Below, in pieces: positions 41,944 through 49,948 of a stretch of 64,000 nt of DNA. The notes beneath the pieces are model-generated. The model did no database searches and was not told the origin of the DNA. It saw nothing but the letters and a program-made list of their open reading frames with translations. The translations under genes and the position numbers were made by a program. This DNA comes from JAEUJM01 sp044221555 (lineage in GTDB: Bacteria; Actinomycetota; Acidimicrobiia; Acidimicrobiales; DATDAH01). Every line of letters begins with the position of its first letter. Position 1 is the stretch's first letter. The stretch lies in the NCBI GenBank assembly GCA_044221555.1, contig JBGAOY010000004.1, positions 310,001-374,000 of the forward strand, written 5' to 3'.

Positions 41944-42543
41944 TCAGACCCTGACGAACTTCAGGCCGTTCCAGCGGAAGCGGAGGTTGGTGGTGACCGA
42001 GGGGCAGCAGTGGGCGTCGCCGTTCCGCCACGAGAAGACCTTCACCCGAATCACGCCGTCGACGATGTTGGCCTTCGGGTAGTTGGGCGGCCAGATGTAG
42101 GACGAGACGTAGCGCTCCACCGGGAGCCGGCCGATGCGGTGGCCGTCGGAGCGGTAGACGAACACGTCGTTCTCGATGGCGTTGCCCCCGTAGGTGCAGA
42201 TGGTGACCAGCAGGCCGTCGGCCACGCCGTTGCCGGTCACGTCGCCGATCTTGGCCTGCAACGGGAAGGATGGCGAGAGGGGTCCGGCGCCGACCACCTC
42301 GGCCAGCTCGCCGAACTGGCCCGGCGAGTCGGGGTGGATGCCGTCGACGTAGCGCGCCGCGGGGAACGCACACACGCCCGGGATGGGTCGTGCCATCAGC
42401 CGCTCGACGGTCATGGGAGCCGACGCCGGTTCCGGTGCCGGTGCGGTGTCACTGGCACCGCTCGGGCTGAGGGGCCCGATGAGGAGGAGCGACAGCAGCA
42501 CCGTCGCACCGACCACCACCCGACCGAATCCGATCGACCGCAT
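41944..42543 (-). CDS. exported protein resembling LppP/LprE
   Basis: A 199-residue protein with a signal peptide (RSIGFGRVVVGATVLLSLLLIG). The mature part carries a CAFPAARYVDGIHPDS motif, a GDVTGNGVADGLLVTICTYGG segment like an EF-hand-type or FG-GAP repeat, and AHCCPSVTTNLRF near the C-terminus. The double Cys and layout recall actinobacterial LppP/LprE lipoproteins, but no lipobox Cys is evident at the cleavage site. A ribosome-binding site AGGAGAGGGG precedes the ATG. The function is unknown. Confidence 0.65.
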   Translation of the reverse strand: MRSIGFGRVVVGATVLLSLLLIGPLSPSGASDTAPAPEPASAPMTVERLMARPIPGVCAFPAARYVDGIHPDSPGQFGELAEVVGAGPLSPSFPLQAKIGDVTGNGVADGLLVTICTYGGNAIENDVFVYRSDGHRIGRLPVERYVSSYIWPPNYPKANIVDGVIRVKVFSWRNGDAHCCPSVTTNLRFRWNGLKFVRV

Positions 42544-42677
42544 CGCACCCACCCCTCTCCTGCGCCTCACACCTCGGAGGCGACACCGAGCGAACGTAGC
42601 AGGCATTGGGGGCGACTTGACGGTGTTCATCCCTGCCCCCAGGATGCAGTCGCACGCGACACGAGGGGGCGGTTCTC

Positions 42678-43967
42678 ATGAAGGCACCGAGGAAGATGGC
42701 GCTGGTCGTCACGGCGGCACTGGTGATCGGATCCGCCGTGACCGTGGGCTCGGTGCCGGCCTCGGCCACCGCCGCATCGGTCACCCGTCACGTGGCCACC
42801 ACGGGCGCCGACACGGGCGATTGCACCGACGCCGCCGCCCCTTGCCTCACCATCAACTACGCGGTCACCCAGGCAGCGGCGGGCGACATCGTGAGCGTCG
42901 CCGCCGGCCACTACCCCGAGCAGGTCGTCGTGGATCGGGCGCTCGTGTTCCGCGGCGCCAACGCCGGCCTGCGCTCCGGGGTGGCGTCGCAGCCACGGGG
43001 GCCCGAGACCGTGGTCAAGGGCTTCCGCAGCCCGGGCGACCCGTACCCCACGCCCGACTACGAGTTCAGCGCCACGATCGACGGGTTCACGATCAGCCCC
43101 CAGCGCGACGCGGCCATCATCGCCGGCGGCGACATCCCGAACCACCTGGTGTCGCTGTTCGGTGGACCGCGTGTGGTCGTGAAGAACAACGTGTTCCGCG
43201 GCGGCCCCTTCGTCTCCGACTGCTCCTACACCTGCACGACCATGGCCGACTTCGCCCTCTTCGTGCAGTCGGGCACGTTCACGATCAAGAACAACACGTT
43301 TCTCAACTTCCGCCGCCCGGTGGACATCTCACAGAACACCGCAGCCTTCCCGATCGTCGCCGGCACCATCTCGGGCAACCTGTTCCGCCACATCACCTCG
43401 CGGGGCATCTGGCTCCGAGAGGGCGACTGCTTCGGCCCCGACGCCTGTGGTGGCGACCCGGTCGACACCACCGCCGGCATCCACGTGACCGGCAACACCT
43501 TCGACGGGACCGGTTCGGTCAGCCCCGTCACGGGAGGCCCCGCCGCGCTCGTCATCACGACGGCGGGCAACATCGTCGACGGCAACACCTTCCGGGGCAA
43601 CGACCCGGGTGTGTTCGACCAGGTCTGCGACCCCAGCAACCACCCCACCGCCGCCCCCAACAAGTTCCGGCGCAACACCTTCGAGGGCAACGTCGACGGC
43701 ATCATGTACTTCGCGGTCGACACCGGGCAGTGCCCCGAGGCGGTGCACGCCCGCATCGCCCGCAACAGCTTCGTCGGCAACACGGGCTTCGGCGTCCGCT
43801 GGTACCCGGTCGACACCGCGCCGAACGACCTCGACGCCCGCTGCAACTGGTGGGGCGCCGCGGGCGGTCCGGGCACGACCGGTGCCGACCGCGTGACCTC
43901 AGGGGTGCTCGTCACCCCCTGGAAGGTGGATCCCGGCTACGTCACCGGGGTGTGCAGCGGCCACTGA
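42678..43967 (+). CDS. secreted right-handed beta-helix protein
   Basis: A 429-residue exported protein: signal peptide to about residue 33 (MALVVTAALVIGSAVTVGSVPASATA) and then a parallel beta-helix. The N-terminal cap CLTINYAVTQAAAGDIVSVAAGHYPEQVVVDRAL is the start typical of DUF1565/pectin-lyase-like proteins. It is followed by PbH1-like rungs (NNVFRGG, NNTFLNF, GNLFRH, GNTFDG, GNTFRGN, RNTFEGN, RNSFVGN). The C-terminal CNWWGAAGGPG is a signature of this fold. No lyase or esterase catalytic set can be picked out. It probably binds or cleaves polysaccharide. GAGGGGGCGG is the ribosome-binding site. Confidence 0.85.
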   Translation: MKAPRKMALVVTAALVIGSAVTVGSVPASATAASVTRHVATTGADTGDCTDAAAPCLTINYAVTQAAAGDIVSVAAGHYPEQVVVDRALVFRGANAGLRSGVASQPRGPETVVKGFRSPGDPYPTPDYEFSATIDGFTISPQRDAAIIAGGDIPNHLVSLFGGPRVVVKNNVFRGGPFVSDCSYTCTTMADFALFVQSGTFTIKNNTFLNFRRPVDISQNTAAFPIVAGTISGNLFRHITSRGIWLREGDCFGPDACGGDPVDTTAGIHVTGNTFDGTGSVSPVTGGPAALVITTAGNIVDGNTFRGNDPGVFDQVCDPSNHPTAAPNKFRRNTFEGNVDGIMYFAVDTGQCPEAVHARIARNSFVGNTGFGVRWYPVDTAPNDLDARCNWWGAAGGPGTTGADRVTSGVLVTPWKVDPGYVTGVCSGH

Positions 43968-43987
43968 CGGCCGGCCGCCTGCGTCAG
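43964..43987. terminator. short hairpin spanning two convergent stop codons
   Basis: CTGACG (43964-43969) pairs with CGTCAG (43982-43987). The TGA stop codons of both convergent genes lie inside the stem. It may act as a minimal bidirectional terminator; there is no T tract. Confidence 0.3.
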
Positions 43988-44391
43988 GGCAGGCGCTCGA
44001 GGGCGACGACCGGGATCACCCGGTCGGTCTGCTCCTGGTACTCGGCGAAGCCCGGGTAGAGCTGGGCCTGGCGGGCGTAGAGCCGGTCGCGCTCGTCGCC
44101 GGTGACCACCTCGGCGCGGGCCTCGTACGACTCGGTGCCCACCTCGACCGACACCCGGGGCTCGGCCAGGATGTTGTGGTACCAGTCGGGGTTGTCGGCC
44201 GCGCCGGCCTTGGAGGCGAACACCAGCACCCGCCCGCCGTCCTGGAGGTACATCACGGGAGCGATCCGCTCCTTGCCCGACTTGGCGCCGGTGGTGTGCA
44301 GCAGGAGCAGGGGTGCGCCCTCGAACCCCCCGCCCACCTTCCCGCCGTTGGCCCGGAACTCGCGGATGATGCCCTCGTTGAAGTCGTTCAT
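43984..44391 (-). CDS. deazaflavin (F420)-dependent nitroreductase family protein
   Basis: A 135-residue DDN-type split-barrel protein: ANGGKVGGGFEGAPLLLLHTTGAKSGKERIAPVMYL, then ASKAGAADNPDWYHNILAEPRVSVEVG, the motifs of the Mycobacterium Ddn family that binds F420 and quinone-like or nitro substrates. The last residues (YQEQTDRVIPVVALER) are also conserved. It has a TAGGTT box 7 nt upstream of the ATG. The physiological substrate is unknown. Its presence suggests that the organism makes F420. Confidence 0.92.
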   Translation of the reverse strand: MNDFNEGIIREFRANGGKVGGGFEGAPLLLLHTTGAKSGKERIAPVMYLQDGGRVLVFASKAGAADNPDWYHNILAEPRVSVEVGTESYEARAEVVTGDERDRLYARQAQLYPGFAEYQEQTDRVIPVVALERLP

Positions 44392-44398
44392 GCCGGCG

Positions 44399-44404
44399 AA
44401 CCTA
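44399..44404 (-). promoter_or_regulatory. -10 box (TAGGTT)
   Basis: On the minus strand TAGGTT ends 7 nt before the ATG at 44391 of the DDN-type gene, indicating a leaderless message. Confidence 0.45.
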
Positions 44405-44441
44405 CCCAGCCGGCCGCCGCCTCCCTCGCCCCTGGGAGGGG

Positions 44442-44954
44442 TCAGGCCAGCGACGACGCCAACCAGTGGAACGGCTCCCACGGCAGAAGGCGCAGCCCCC
44501 AGAACGCGGTGGTGACCACCACCAGCGCGGGTATCCAGCCCCGGGTGATCCGTACCGGCGGCAACGTGGCGCCGACGGACCGCAGCGCCCACACTGCGTA
44601 CATCACGAGGGCCAGAGGCAGGAGGGCCACGAAGAGCAGGTTGTGGTCGGCGGCGGTGGCCAGGTGCCCGTGCATCAGCGCGTTGGCGGCGCGGGTGGCG
44701 CCACAACCGGGGCAGTCGAGACCGGTGATCATCTTGAACGGGCAGATGGGCGGGTTGCTCTCCTGCACCGGGTTCAGGAGGAACACACCCACGCAGCCGG
44801 CCAGCGCGGAGGCGCCGACGATCGCCGGGCCGAACCAGGGGGGACGGGCCCGGTGCTCGTCGCCGCCGGGGGAACCGCCGGCGGCGGCATCGGCATCGAG
44901 GCCGAGGCCGGCATCGTCCGGGACCGTCGGTCCGGCGGCCGGCAGGGTGTCCAT
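44442..44954 (-). CDS. DUF2752 membrane protein
   Basis: A 170-residue protein with an acidic N-terminal tail and three transmembrane helices. The DUF2752 motif CPFKMITGLDCPGCGATRA with three Cys is complete, followed by ANALMHGHLATAADHN. The function is unknown, and the Cys cluster suggests metal or thiol chemistry at the membrane. A TACGAT box on the minus strand ends 6 nt before the ATG. It lies 20 nt after the end of the acyltransferase gene on the same strand, so it could also be read through. Confidence 0.85.
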   Translation of the reverse strand: MDTLPAAGPTVPDDAGLGLDADAAAGGSPGGDEHRARPPWFGPAIVGASALAGCVGVFLLNPVQESNPPICPFKMITGLDCPGCGATRAANALMHGHLATAADHNLLFVALLPLALVMYAVWALRSVGATLPPVRITRGWIPALVVVTTAFWGLRLLPWEPFHWLASSLA

Positions 44955-44960
44955 CGCCAC

Positions 44961-44966
44961 ATCGTA
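44961..44966 (-). promoter_or_regulatory. -10 box (TACGAT)
   Basis: On the minus strand TACGAT ends 6 nt before the ATG at 44954 of the DUF2752 gene. Confidence 0.45.
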
Positions 44967-44974
44967 CGGCGGGA

Positions 44975-46327
44975 TCACGGCACCGTCGCCGCAGCCCGGT
45001 CGATCACCTCGACGGTGGCGGATCGCCGGTCGCGTGCCTCGTCCAGCAGGCCGCGTCGCTCCGTCACGCTGCGCCAACTGCGATAGTCGCGGATCAGGCG
45101 GGCGACCGCCTCGAAGGCGAACACCGCCAACAGGCCGTCGACCGCGGTGAGCACGGTGGCCAGGAGCACCCGGTCCCAGCCGTCGGCCACGATCATGGCG
45201 AACACCCACCAGGTGAGCGGGAACGCGACCAACGACACCAGCAGGCGCACGGTGCCCTTGGTGACCGGGGCAGTGACCCGCCGGCTCGCGGTGCGGACGA
45301 GCGCGAACGGGATGAGGTTGACCAGGGCGCCGACCAGCGACACCGTGACGATCACGGTGACGAGCAGCGCGGTCCGCACCAGATGGCGGGCCAGCCGCGT
45401 CGGTCGGTAGCCGGCCACCAGCTCAGCGTCACGCACGCCCACGCCGGTGAGGTCGAGGTTGTAGTCGGCCACCGCCCGAAGCACCCGCGCTCGGTCGGTG
45501 TCGGATGCCCGGGCCAGGCGCTGGGCGAGCACCTCGCGCTCGCCGAGGGGCACGGTCGTCTCCCATCCCGTGTCCTGGCGACGGAGTGCGATCTCGGCGG
45601 CGAAGCGCAGCGCCTGCTGCTCGCGCAGGTCGTCGTAGTGCGGTGACACCGCCTGCAGCCGGTCGGCGATGGCGACGGTCAGCCGGTCGACCGCGGCGTG
45701 GTTCTCCTCGTCCACCTCCTCGCCGTCGGCGACGTATCGGCCGATCGAGCCGTCGATGTCGATGGGCTCGCCGACCTGGGCCAGCGCCCGCGAGCGCAGG
45801 GCGATCTTGTCGTCGAACGTGAGGCCGATCGGCAGGATCACCACGCCCTCGACGCCCGCGGCCTTGGCGCCGAGCGCGATGCGGGCCGCGCCGGTGCGCA
45901 CCTCGCTCAGCTGGGGGCGGTCGTGGGTGGTGCCCTCGGGGAAGATGGCCACCACACCGCGCTTCTGGAGCACCTCGTGGCAGGCGCTGAAGGTCGAGGC
46001 GTTCTGGGCCGTGCCCGTGCCCACGTCGGCCTTGCGGTAGACGGGGATCACCCCGGCGAGCGCGAGGAAGGGCCGCGCCGCCACCACGTCCCACAGGGTC
46101 GACTTGGCCAGGAATCGGGGGACACGACCGAGCACGCGCACCAGCATCACCGGGTCGACGAAGCCGTTGAAGTGGTTCGAGACCACCAGTACGGGGCGAC
46201 GGCCCAGCTCCGGCCGCCGGGGATGGACCTCGACCCGCCGGTAGAAGCCCAGCAGCAGCACCCGGGCCAGCCACGCCAGCGCTCGGTCGGTCGATCGGCG
46301 GGCGATCGACGGCTTGGCGCGGCTCAC
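44975..46327 (-). CDS. PlsC/GPAT-family acyltransferase
   Basis: A 450-residue membrane-associated glycerolipid acyltransferase. Catalytic block I is NHFNGFVDPVML, an H-x5-D spacing as in GPAT-like relatives rather than H-x4-D. The phosphate-binding block is FPEGTTHDRPQL and block IV VVILPIGLTF. The C-terminal 170 residues hold three or four transmembrane helices. It probably acylates glycerol-3-phosphate or lysophosphatidate in phospholipid synthesis. The GTG at 46327 is supported by a TAGCTT box 8 nt upstream; an ATG at 46375 would overlap the divergent gene. Confidence 0.85.
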   Translation of the reverse strand: MSRAKPSIARRSTDRALAWLARVLLLGFYRRVEVHPRRPELGRRPVLVVSNHFNGFVDPVMLVRVLGRVPRFLAKSTLWDVVAARPFLALAGVIPVYRKADVGTGTAQNASTFSACHEVLQKRGVVAIFPEGTTHDRPQLSEVRTGAARIALGAKAAGVEGVVILPIGLTFDDKIALRSRALAQVGEPIDIDGSIGRYVADGEEVDEENHAAVDRLTVAIADRLQAVSPHYDDLREQQALRFAAEIALRRQDTGWETTVPLGEREVLAQRLARASDTDRARVLRAVADYNLDLTGVGVRDAELVAGYRPTRLARHLVRTALLVTVIVTVSLVGALVNLIPFALVRTASRRVTAPVTKGTVRLLVSLVAFPLTWWVFAMIVADGWDRVLLATVLTAVDGLLAVFAFEAVARLIRDYRSWRSVTERRGLLDEARDRRSATVEVIDRAAATVP

Positions 46328-46335
46328 GGGTGCCG

Positions 46336-46341
46336 AAGCTA
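46336..46341 (-). promoter_or_regulatory. -10 box (TAGCTT)
   Basis: On the minus strand TAGCTT ends 8 nt before the GTG at 46327 of the acyltransferase gene and helps to choose that start. Confidence 0.4.
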
Positions 46342-46359
46342 CTGCCCGTCCGCCCCGGG

Positions 46360-46365
46360 TAGCGT
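46360..46365 (+). promoter_or_regulatory. -10 box (TAGCGT)
   Basis: TAGCGT ends 8 nt before the ATG at 46374 of the SnoaL-like gene. This is the third identical use of this hexamer in the window. Confidence 0.5.
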
Positions 46366-46373
46366 CGGCGGTC

Positions 46374-46886
46374 ATGCTCCCAGGACAACCACTCACGCCC
46401 GACCAACTCGTCGAGGTGGAGGCGATCTGTCGACTCAAGTACGCCTACGCCCGCTCGGTCGACCAGAAGCGCTGGGACGAGCTTTCCGGCCTGCTCACCG
46501 AGGACTGCGTGGCGGACTACAGCGGCGGCAAGTACCACCACGAGGGTCGTGACGACATCGTCGCCTGGATCAGCAACGGCATGGGGGCCGAGACCTTCCT
46601 GTCCAGCCACAAGATGCACCATCCCGAGATCGAGCTCACGGGTCCCGACACGGCCACGGGGACGTGGGCGCTCGAGGACGTGGTGATCGAGAGCCAGTGG
46701 CAGATCATCATCCGGGGCGCGGCCTTCTACACCGACGAGTACGTGAAGCGCGACGGTCGCTGGCTGATCAGCCGGACGGCGTACCGGCGCGTCTACGAGA
46801 CGATGGAGCCCTGGACGGCCACACCCGGCCTGCAGCTCACCGCCAGCTGGTGGGGGACCGACGGACAGAGCACGATCGACGCCTGA
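46374..46886 (+). CDS. SnoaL/NTF2-like protein
   Basis: A 170-residue cone-fold protein of the SnoaL-like type: VEAICRLKYAYARSVDQKRWDELSGLLTEDCVADYSGG, then HKMHHPEIELTGPDTATGTWALEDVV and YTDEYVKRDGRWLISRTAYRRVYE. Tyr, Asp and His residues in the usual cavity positions suggest an isomerase, dehydratase or hydrolase role, as in scytalone dehydratase and bile-acid dehydratase relatives. It is adjacent, on the other side of a terminator-like hairpin, to an aromatic-catabolism locus and could serve it. The start is fixed by the TAGCGT box. Confidence 0.85.
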   Translation: MLPGQPLTPDQLVEVEAICRLKYAYARSVDQKRWDELSGLLTEDCVADYSGGKYHHEGRDDIVAWISNGMGAETFLSSHKMHHPEIELTGPDTATGTWALEDVVIESQWQIIIRGAAFYTDEYVKRDGRWLISRTAYRRVYETMEPWTATPGLQLTASWWGTDGQSTIDA

Positions 46887-46979
46887 CCGCCTCGACCTGC
46901 GCCCGCGCCCGAGCGACAACTCGAACCCGAGCCGAAGGTCGACCCGTCGGCGAAGGCGGCGGGCGAGCGGTCGACCCCT

Positions 46980-47007
46980 GGGCCCTCCGACGACGTCGGT
47001 CGGGCCC
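46980..47007. terminator. bidirectional hairpin terminator
   Basis: GGGCCC-T-CCGAC, loop GAC, GTCGG-TC-GGGCCC: an 11-bp interrupted stem in the 123-nt gap between two convergent genes. No T tract. Confidence 0.5.
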
Positions 47008-47009
47008 GG

Positions 47010-47666
47010 TCAGACCGTGAGGACGTCGATCGATCGTTGGAGGTGCGCGGCGAGCAGCGCCTGGGCCCCATCGGCGTCTGCGGCGATGACTGCGTCGCGC
47101 AGCTCGCGGTGCTCGTCGAGGACGGGCGCCGACCCACCGCGCCCCGCCGCGGAGGCCGTGGCGTAGCGCTGCGCGTGCTCGGCCAGCAGGGCGGTGATGC
47201 GGAGCAGCCAGCGCGAGTCGCAGCGGGAGAGCAGCGCGGCGTGGAAACCCTGGTGGGCCTCGATGCCCGACGCCACGTCGGAGATCGAGGTGAGGCGATC
47301 GTACGCACTGCGCACCAGGGCACGGTGATCCTCGTCGGTGCGCTCGACCGAGCGGCGCAGCGCACGCGGCTCGAGCAACAGCCGGAGCTCGTAGACCTCG
47401 CGGGCGTCGTCGAGCGACAGGGGGGCCACACGGGCCGAGCCGTGCGGCGTCAGCTCCACGAGACCGTCGGCGGCCAGCCGCTTGAGGCTCTCGCGCAGGG
47501 GAGTGGGCGACACCTGCCAGCGCTCGGCCAGCGCGGTGGTGACCAGCTTGTCGCCGGGCCCCAGATCGTTGCTGAGGATCGCGGCGCGCAGTTGCCGGTC
47601 GATCCACTCCGTCCGGGTGAGGGGCTGGGTCGCAGGTGCGGCGGGGGTGGGGCGGGTGGACGTCAT
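47010..47666 (-). CDS. GntR-family (FCD) transcriptional regulator
   Basis: A 218-residue FadR-subfamily regulator. The N-terminal winged helix is IDRQLRAAILSNDLGPGDKLV ... VSPTPLRESLKRLAADGLVEL. The all-helical FCD effector domain carries the metal-ligand pattern (Asp/His residues in DDAREVYELRLLLEP, HQGFHAALLSR, LDEHRELRDAV). It is divergent from the FAH-family gene with only 25 nt between start codons, and the palindrome ATTCTATAGAAT lies in that gap. It most likely represses both itself and the catabolic operon until an aromatic intermediate or carboxylate binds. Confidence 0.92.
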   Translation of the reverse strand: MTSTRPTPAAPATQPLTRTEWIDRQLRAAILSNDLGPGDKLVTTALAERWQVSPTPLRESLKRLAADGLVELTPHGSARVAPLSLDDAREVYELRLLLEPRALRRSVERTDEDHRALVRSAYDRLTSISDVASGIEAHQGFHAALLSRCDSRWLLRITALLAEHAQRYATASAAGRGGSAPVLDEHRELRDAVIAADADGAQALLAAHLQRSIDVLTV

Positions 47667-47673
47667 CTTCAAT

Positions 47674-47685
47674 ATTCTATAGAAT
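47674..47685. promoter_or_regulatory. palindromic operator containing two divergent -10 boxes
   Basis: ATTCTATAGAAT is a perfect 12-bp palindrome. On each strand it contains TATAGAAT, ending 6 nt (plus) or 7 nt (minus) before the respective ATG. It can therefore be at once the -10 region for two leaderless genes and the binding site of the GntR regulator. Confidence 0.65.
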
Positions 47686-47691
47686 CCCGCC

Positions 47692-48564
47692 ATGCGATTG
47701 GCGAGGTTCCTCCACGACGGGCGCGAACGGGGTGGGGTGGTGGTCGGCGACGAGGTCGTCGACCTCACCGTCGCGGCCCCCGACCTACCTGACGATCCGG
47801 TGGCGTTGCTGGCTGCCGGTCCCGACGCGCTGGCTGCGGCCCAGGTGGCCGTCGACGGGGCCGACCGCCTGGCCCTCGACCAGGTCACGCTCCGCAACCC
47901 GGTTCCCCGACCCCACAATTTCCTGGCCATCGGGTTGAACTACGCCGACCACATCGCCGAGTCGGGCATGCCCACGCCGGAGCACCCCGTGTTCTTCAAC
48001 AAGGAGGTCAGCTGTGTCACCGGCCCCTTCGACCCCATCCACCTGCCCCGCGCCAGCACGATGGTCGACTACGAGGGCGAGCTGGGGTTCATCATCGGGC
48101 GCCGCTGTCGGCACGTGCCGGCCGACCGCGCCCACGAGGTGATCGCGGGCTACTTCGTCGTCGACGACGTGACCGCCCGCGACTGGCAGTTCCGCACGCC
48201 GCAGTGGAACCTGGGCAAGTCGTTCGACACCCATGGCCCGCTCGGCCCCTGGATCGTCACGGCCGACGAGGTGGGCGACCCGCACGACCTCGAGTTGAAG
48301 ACGTGGGTGAACGGTGAGCTGCGCCAGTCGTCGAACACCAAGAACCTGGTGTTCGACTGCTTCGCGCAGGTGGCCACCCTCTCGACCGTGTGCACGCTCG
48401 AGCCCGGCGACCTGGTGGCCTCGGGCACGCCCGACGGCGTGGGCATGGCCATGTCGCCGCCCGCCTTCCTGGCGGCGGGCGACGTGGTCACCATCGAGAT
48501 CGAGGGCATCGGCACCATCGCCAACCCGGTGATCGACGAGCCCGCCGACACGGCCCTGATCTGA
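47692..48564 (+). CDS. fumarylacetoacetate hydrolase family protein
   Basis: A 290-residue FAH-fold enzyme that cleaves or tautomerises 2-oxo-dienoate products of aromatic ring fission. NYADHIAESGMPTPEHPVFF starts the catalytic domain. The metal ligands are in VDYEGELGFIIGR (Glu-x-Glu) and GYFVVDDVTARDWQ (Asp). GDLVASGTPDGVGMA is the conserved C-terminal motif. It is the first gene of a four-gene plus-strand cluster with a PPOX protein, an extradiol-type dioxygenase and an FAD hydroxylase. The exact substrate is uncertain. Confidence 0.92.
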   Translation: MRLARFLHDGRERGGVVVGDEVVDLTVAAPDLPDDPVALLAAGPDALAAAQVAVDGADRLALDQVTLRNPVPRPHNFLAIGLNYADHIAESGMPTPEHPVFFNKEVSCVTGPFDPIHLPRASTMVDYEGELGFIIGRRCRHVPADRAHEVIAGYFVVDDVTARDWQFRTPQWNLGKSFDTHGPLGPWIVTADEVGDPHDLELKTWVNGELRQSSNTKNLVFDCFAQVATLSTVCTLEPGDLVASGTPDGVGMAMSPPAFLAAGDVVTIEIEGIGTIANPVIDEPADTALI

Positions 48565-48611
48565 CCCCAGAGCTGACCCTGATCTGACCGCTGATCCCGA
48601 CCGGAGCCATC

Positions 48612-49025
48612 GTGGACCTCACCGACGCCATCCGCAGCTTCCTCGACGACCAGCCGGTGGGTGTGCTCGCCACGGCTCGTCCCGACGGCTCGGCCCGCCA
48701 ATCGCTCGTGTACCACGTGCGCGACGGTGACCGGCTGCTGATCTCCACCGAGTCGAAGCGGGCCAAGGCCCGTGACGTCGAGCGCACCGGCAGGGCGTCG
48801 TACTGCGTGATGGCCCACGAGCGGCCGTTCCCGTCGGTCACCGTCGAGGGGCGGGCCAGGGTCGTCACCGAGGCCATCGGCGAACCCACCGCCCGCTTGT
48901 TCGGCCTGATCTTCGGTCAGCCGCCGGGCGACCCGCTCTCCGACGACGCCCTCGCGGCGGTCGACCGGGTGATCCTCGAGCTCACCGTCGACCACGTCTA
49001 CGGCGTGTCCCACTTCGAGCCCTGA
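48612..49025 (+). CDS. PPOX-class split-barrel oxidoreductase
   Basis: A 137-residue pyridoxamine-5'-phosphate-oxidase-like protein: IRSFLDDQPVGVLATARPDGSARQSLVYHVRDGDRLLIST, then SKRAKARDVERTGRASYCVM and VEGRARVVTE. Members of this short class bind FMN or F420. GGAGCC precedes the GTG. It sits 47 nt after the FAH gene and 8 nt before the dioxygenase gene, so it is probably part of the catabolic operon, perhaps supplying reduced flavin or F420 chemistry. Confidence 0.88.
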   Translation: MDLTDAIRSFLDDQPVGVLATARPDGSARQSLVYHVRDGDRLLISTESKRAKARDVERTGRASYCVMAHERPFPSVTVEGRARVVTEAIGEPTARLFGLIFGQPPGDPLSDDALAAVDRVILELTVDHVYGVSHFEP

Positions 49026-49033
49026 GGACCACC

Positions 49034-49945
49034 ATGACCATGCACCGCCTCACGACCGTCACCATCGGGGTGCCCGATGTCGACGCCACCGCCGGCTTCT
49101 ACCGCGACTTCGGCCTCACCGAGGTGGGACCGGGCCGCTTCGCCACGCTCGACGGCGGGGAGCAGTTGCGCCTCGTCACCGCTCCCACGCGCCGACCCGT
49201 GGAGCTGGGGCTGGGGGTCGACGACCCGGACGACCTCGATCGCCTGGCTGCGGCGGCAACAGCGTTCGGCGCCAACGCGGCCCGCGACGGCGACACCCTG
49301 CGCCTCGCCGAGCCGGTGAGCGGCTTGCCGGTGGTGGTCACCGTCGCCCCCCGCATCCAGCAGGTGGCGGCGGACGAGCCCGAGTGCAACCGGCCCGGGC
49401 GCACCACCCGCACCGACCGGCGGGCCGACGCGGTGACTCGCCGCGACCACGTGCAGCCCCGCAAGCTCGGCCACGTGGTCCTCGGGAGCACCGACCAGGC
49501 GACCACCCAGCGCTTCTTCACCGATGCCCTCGGCTTCAAGATCAGCGACGAGATCGAAGGCATCGCCGGGTTCCTGCGCTGCTCGACCGACCATCACAAC
49601 CTGTTGATCCAGGCCGCACCGGTGCAGTTCGTGCACCACACCTCATGGCAGGTCGACGACGTGGACGAGATCGGCCGGGGCGCGAAGGCCATGCTCGACG
49701 GCGACCCCGAGCGTCACGTGTGGGGCCTGGGCCGGCACTATCTGGGCTCGAACTTCTTCTGGTACCTGCGCGACCCCGCCGGCAACTTCGCCGAGTACTA
49801 CAGCGACCTCGACGTGATCGTCGACGACGAGCTGTGGGACCCCTCGGTGCTGGCCGACGAGCGGGCGCTGTACGCCTGGGGCCCGCCGCCCCCGATGTCG
49901 TTCATCGCCCCGGACGACCTGGCCGAGCTTATGGCCGGCGCCTGA
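49034..49945 (+). CDS. extradiol ring-cleavage dioxygenase-like (VOC) protein
   Basis: A 303-residue two-domain VOC protein with the type I extradiol dioxygenase layout. The degenerate N-terminal domain (residues 1-110) lacks a metal site. In the C-terminal domain the Fe ligands are visible: His in RKLGHVVLGSTD, His in VQFVHHTSWQVDD, and Glu in GNFAEYYSDLD. HVWGLGRHYLGSNFFWYLRDPAG is the conserved strand. It would open a catechol ring next to the hydroxyls. GAGGACC precedes the ATG. The next gene, the hydroxylase, starts 3 nt after its stop. Confidence 0.88.
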   Translation: MTMHRLTTVTIGVPDVDATAGFYRDFGLTEVGPGRFATLDGGEQLRLVTAPTRRPVELGLGVDDPDDLDRLAAAATAFGANAARDGDTLRLAEPVSGLPVVVTVAPRIQQVAADEPECNRPGRTTRTDRRADAVTRRDHVQPRKLGHVVLGSTDQATTQRFFTDALGFKISDEIEGIAGFLRCSTDHHNLLIQAAPVQFVHHTSWQVDDVDEIGRGAKAMLDGDPERHVWGLGRHYLGSNFFWYLRDPAGNFAEYYSDLDVIVDDELWDPSVLADERALYAWGPPPPMSFIAPDDLAELMAGA

Positions 49946-49948
49946 GCG

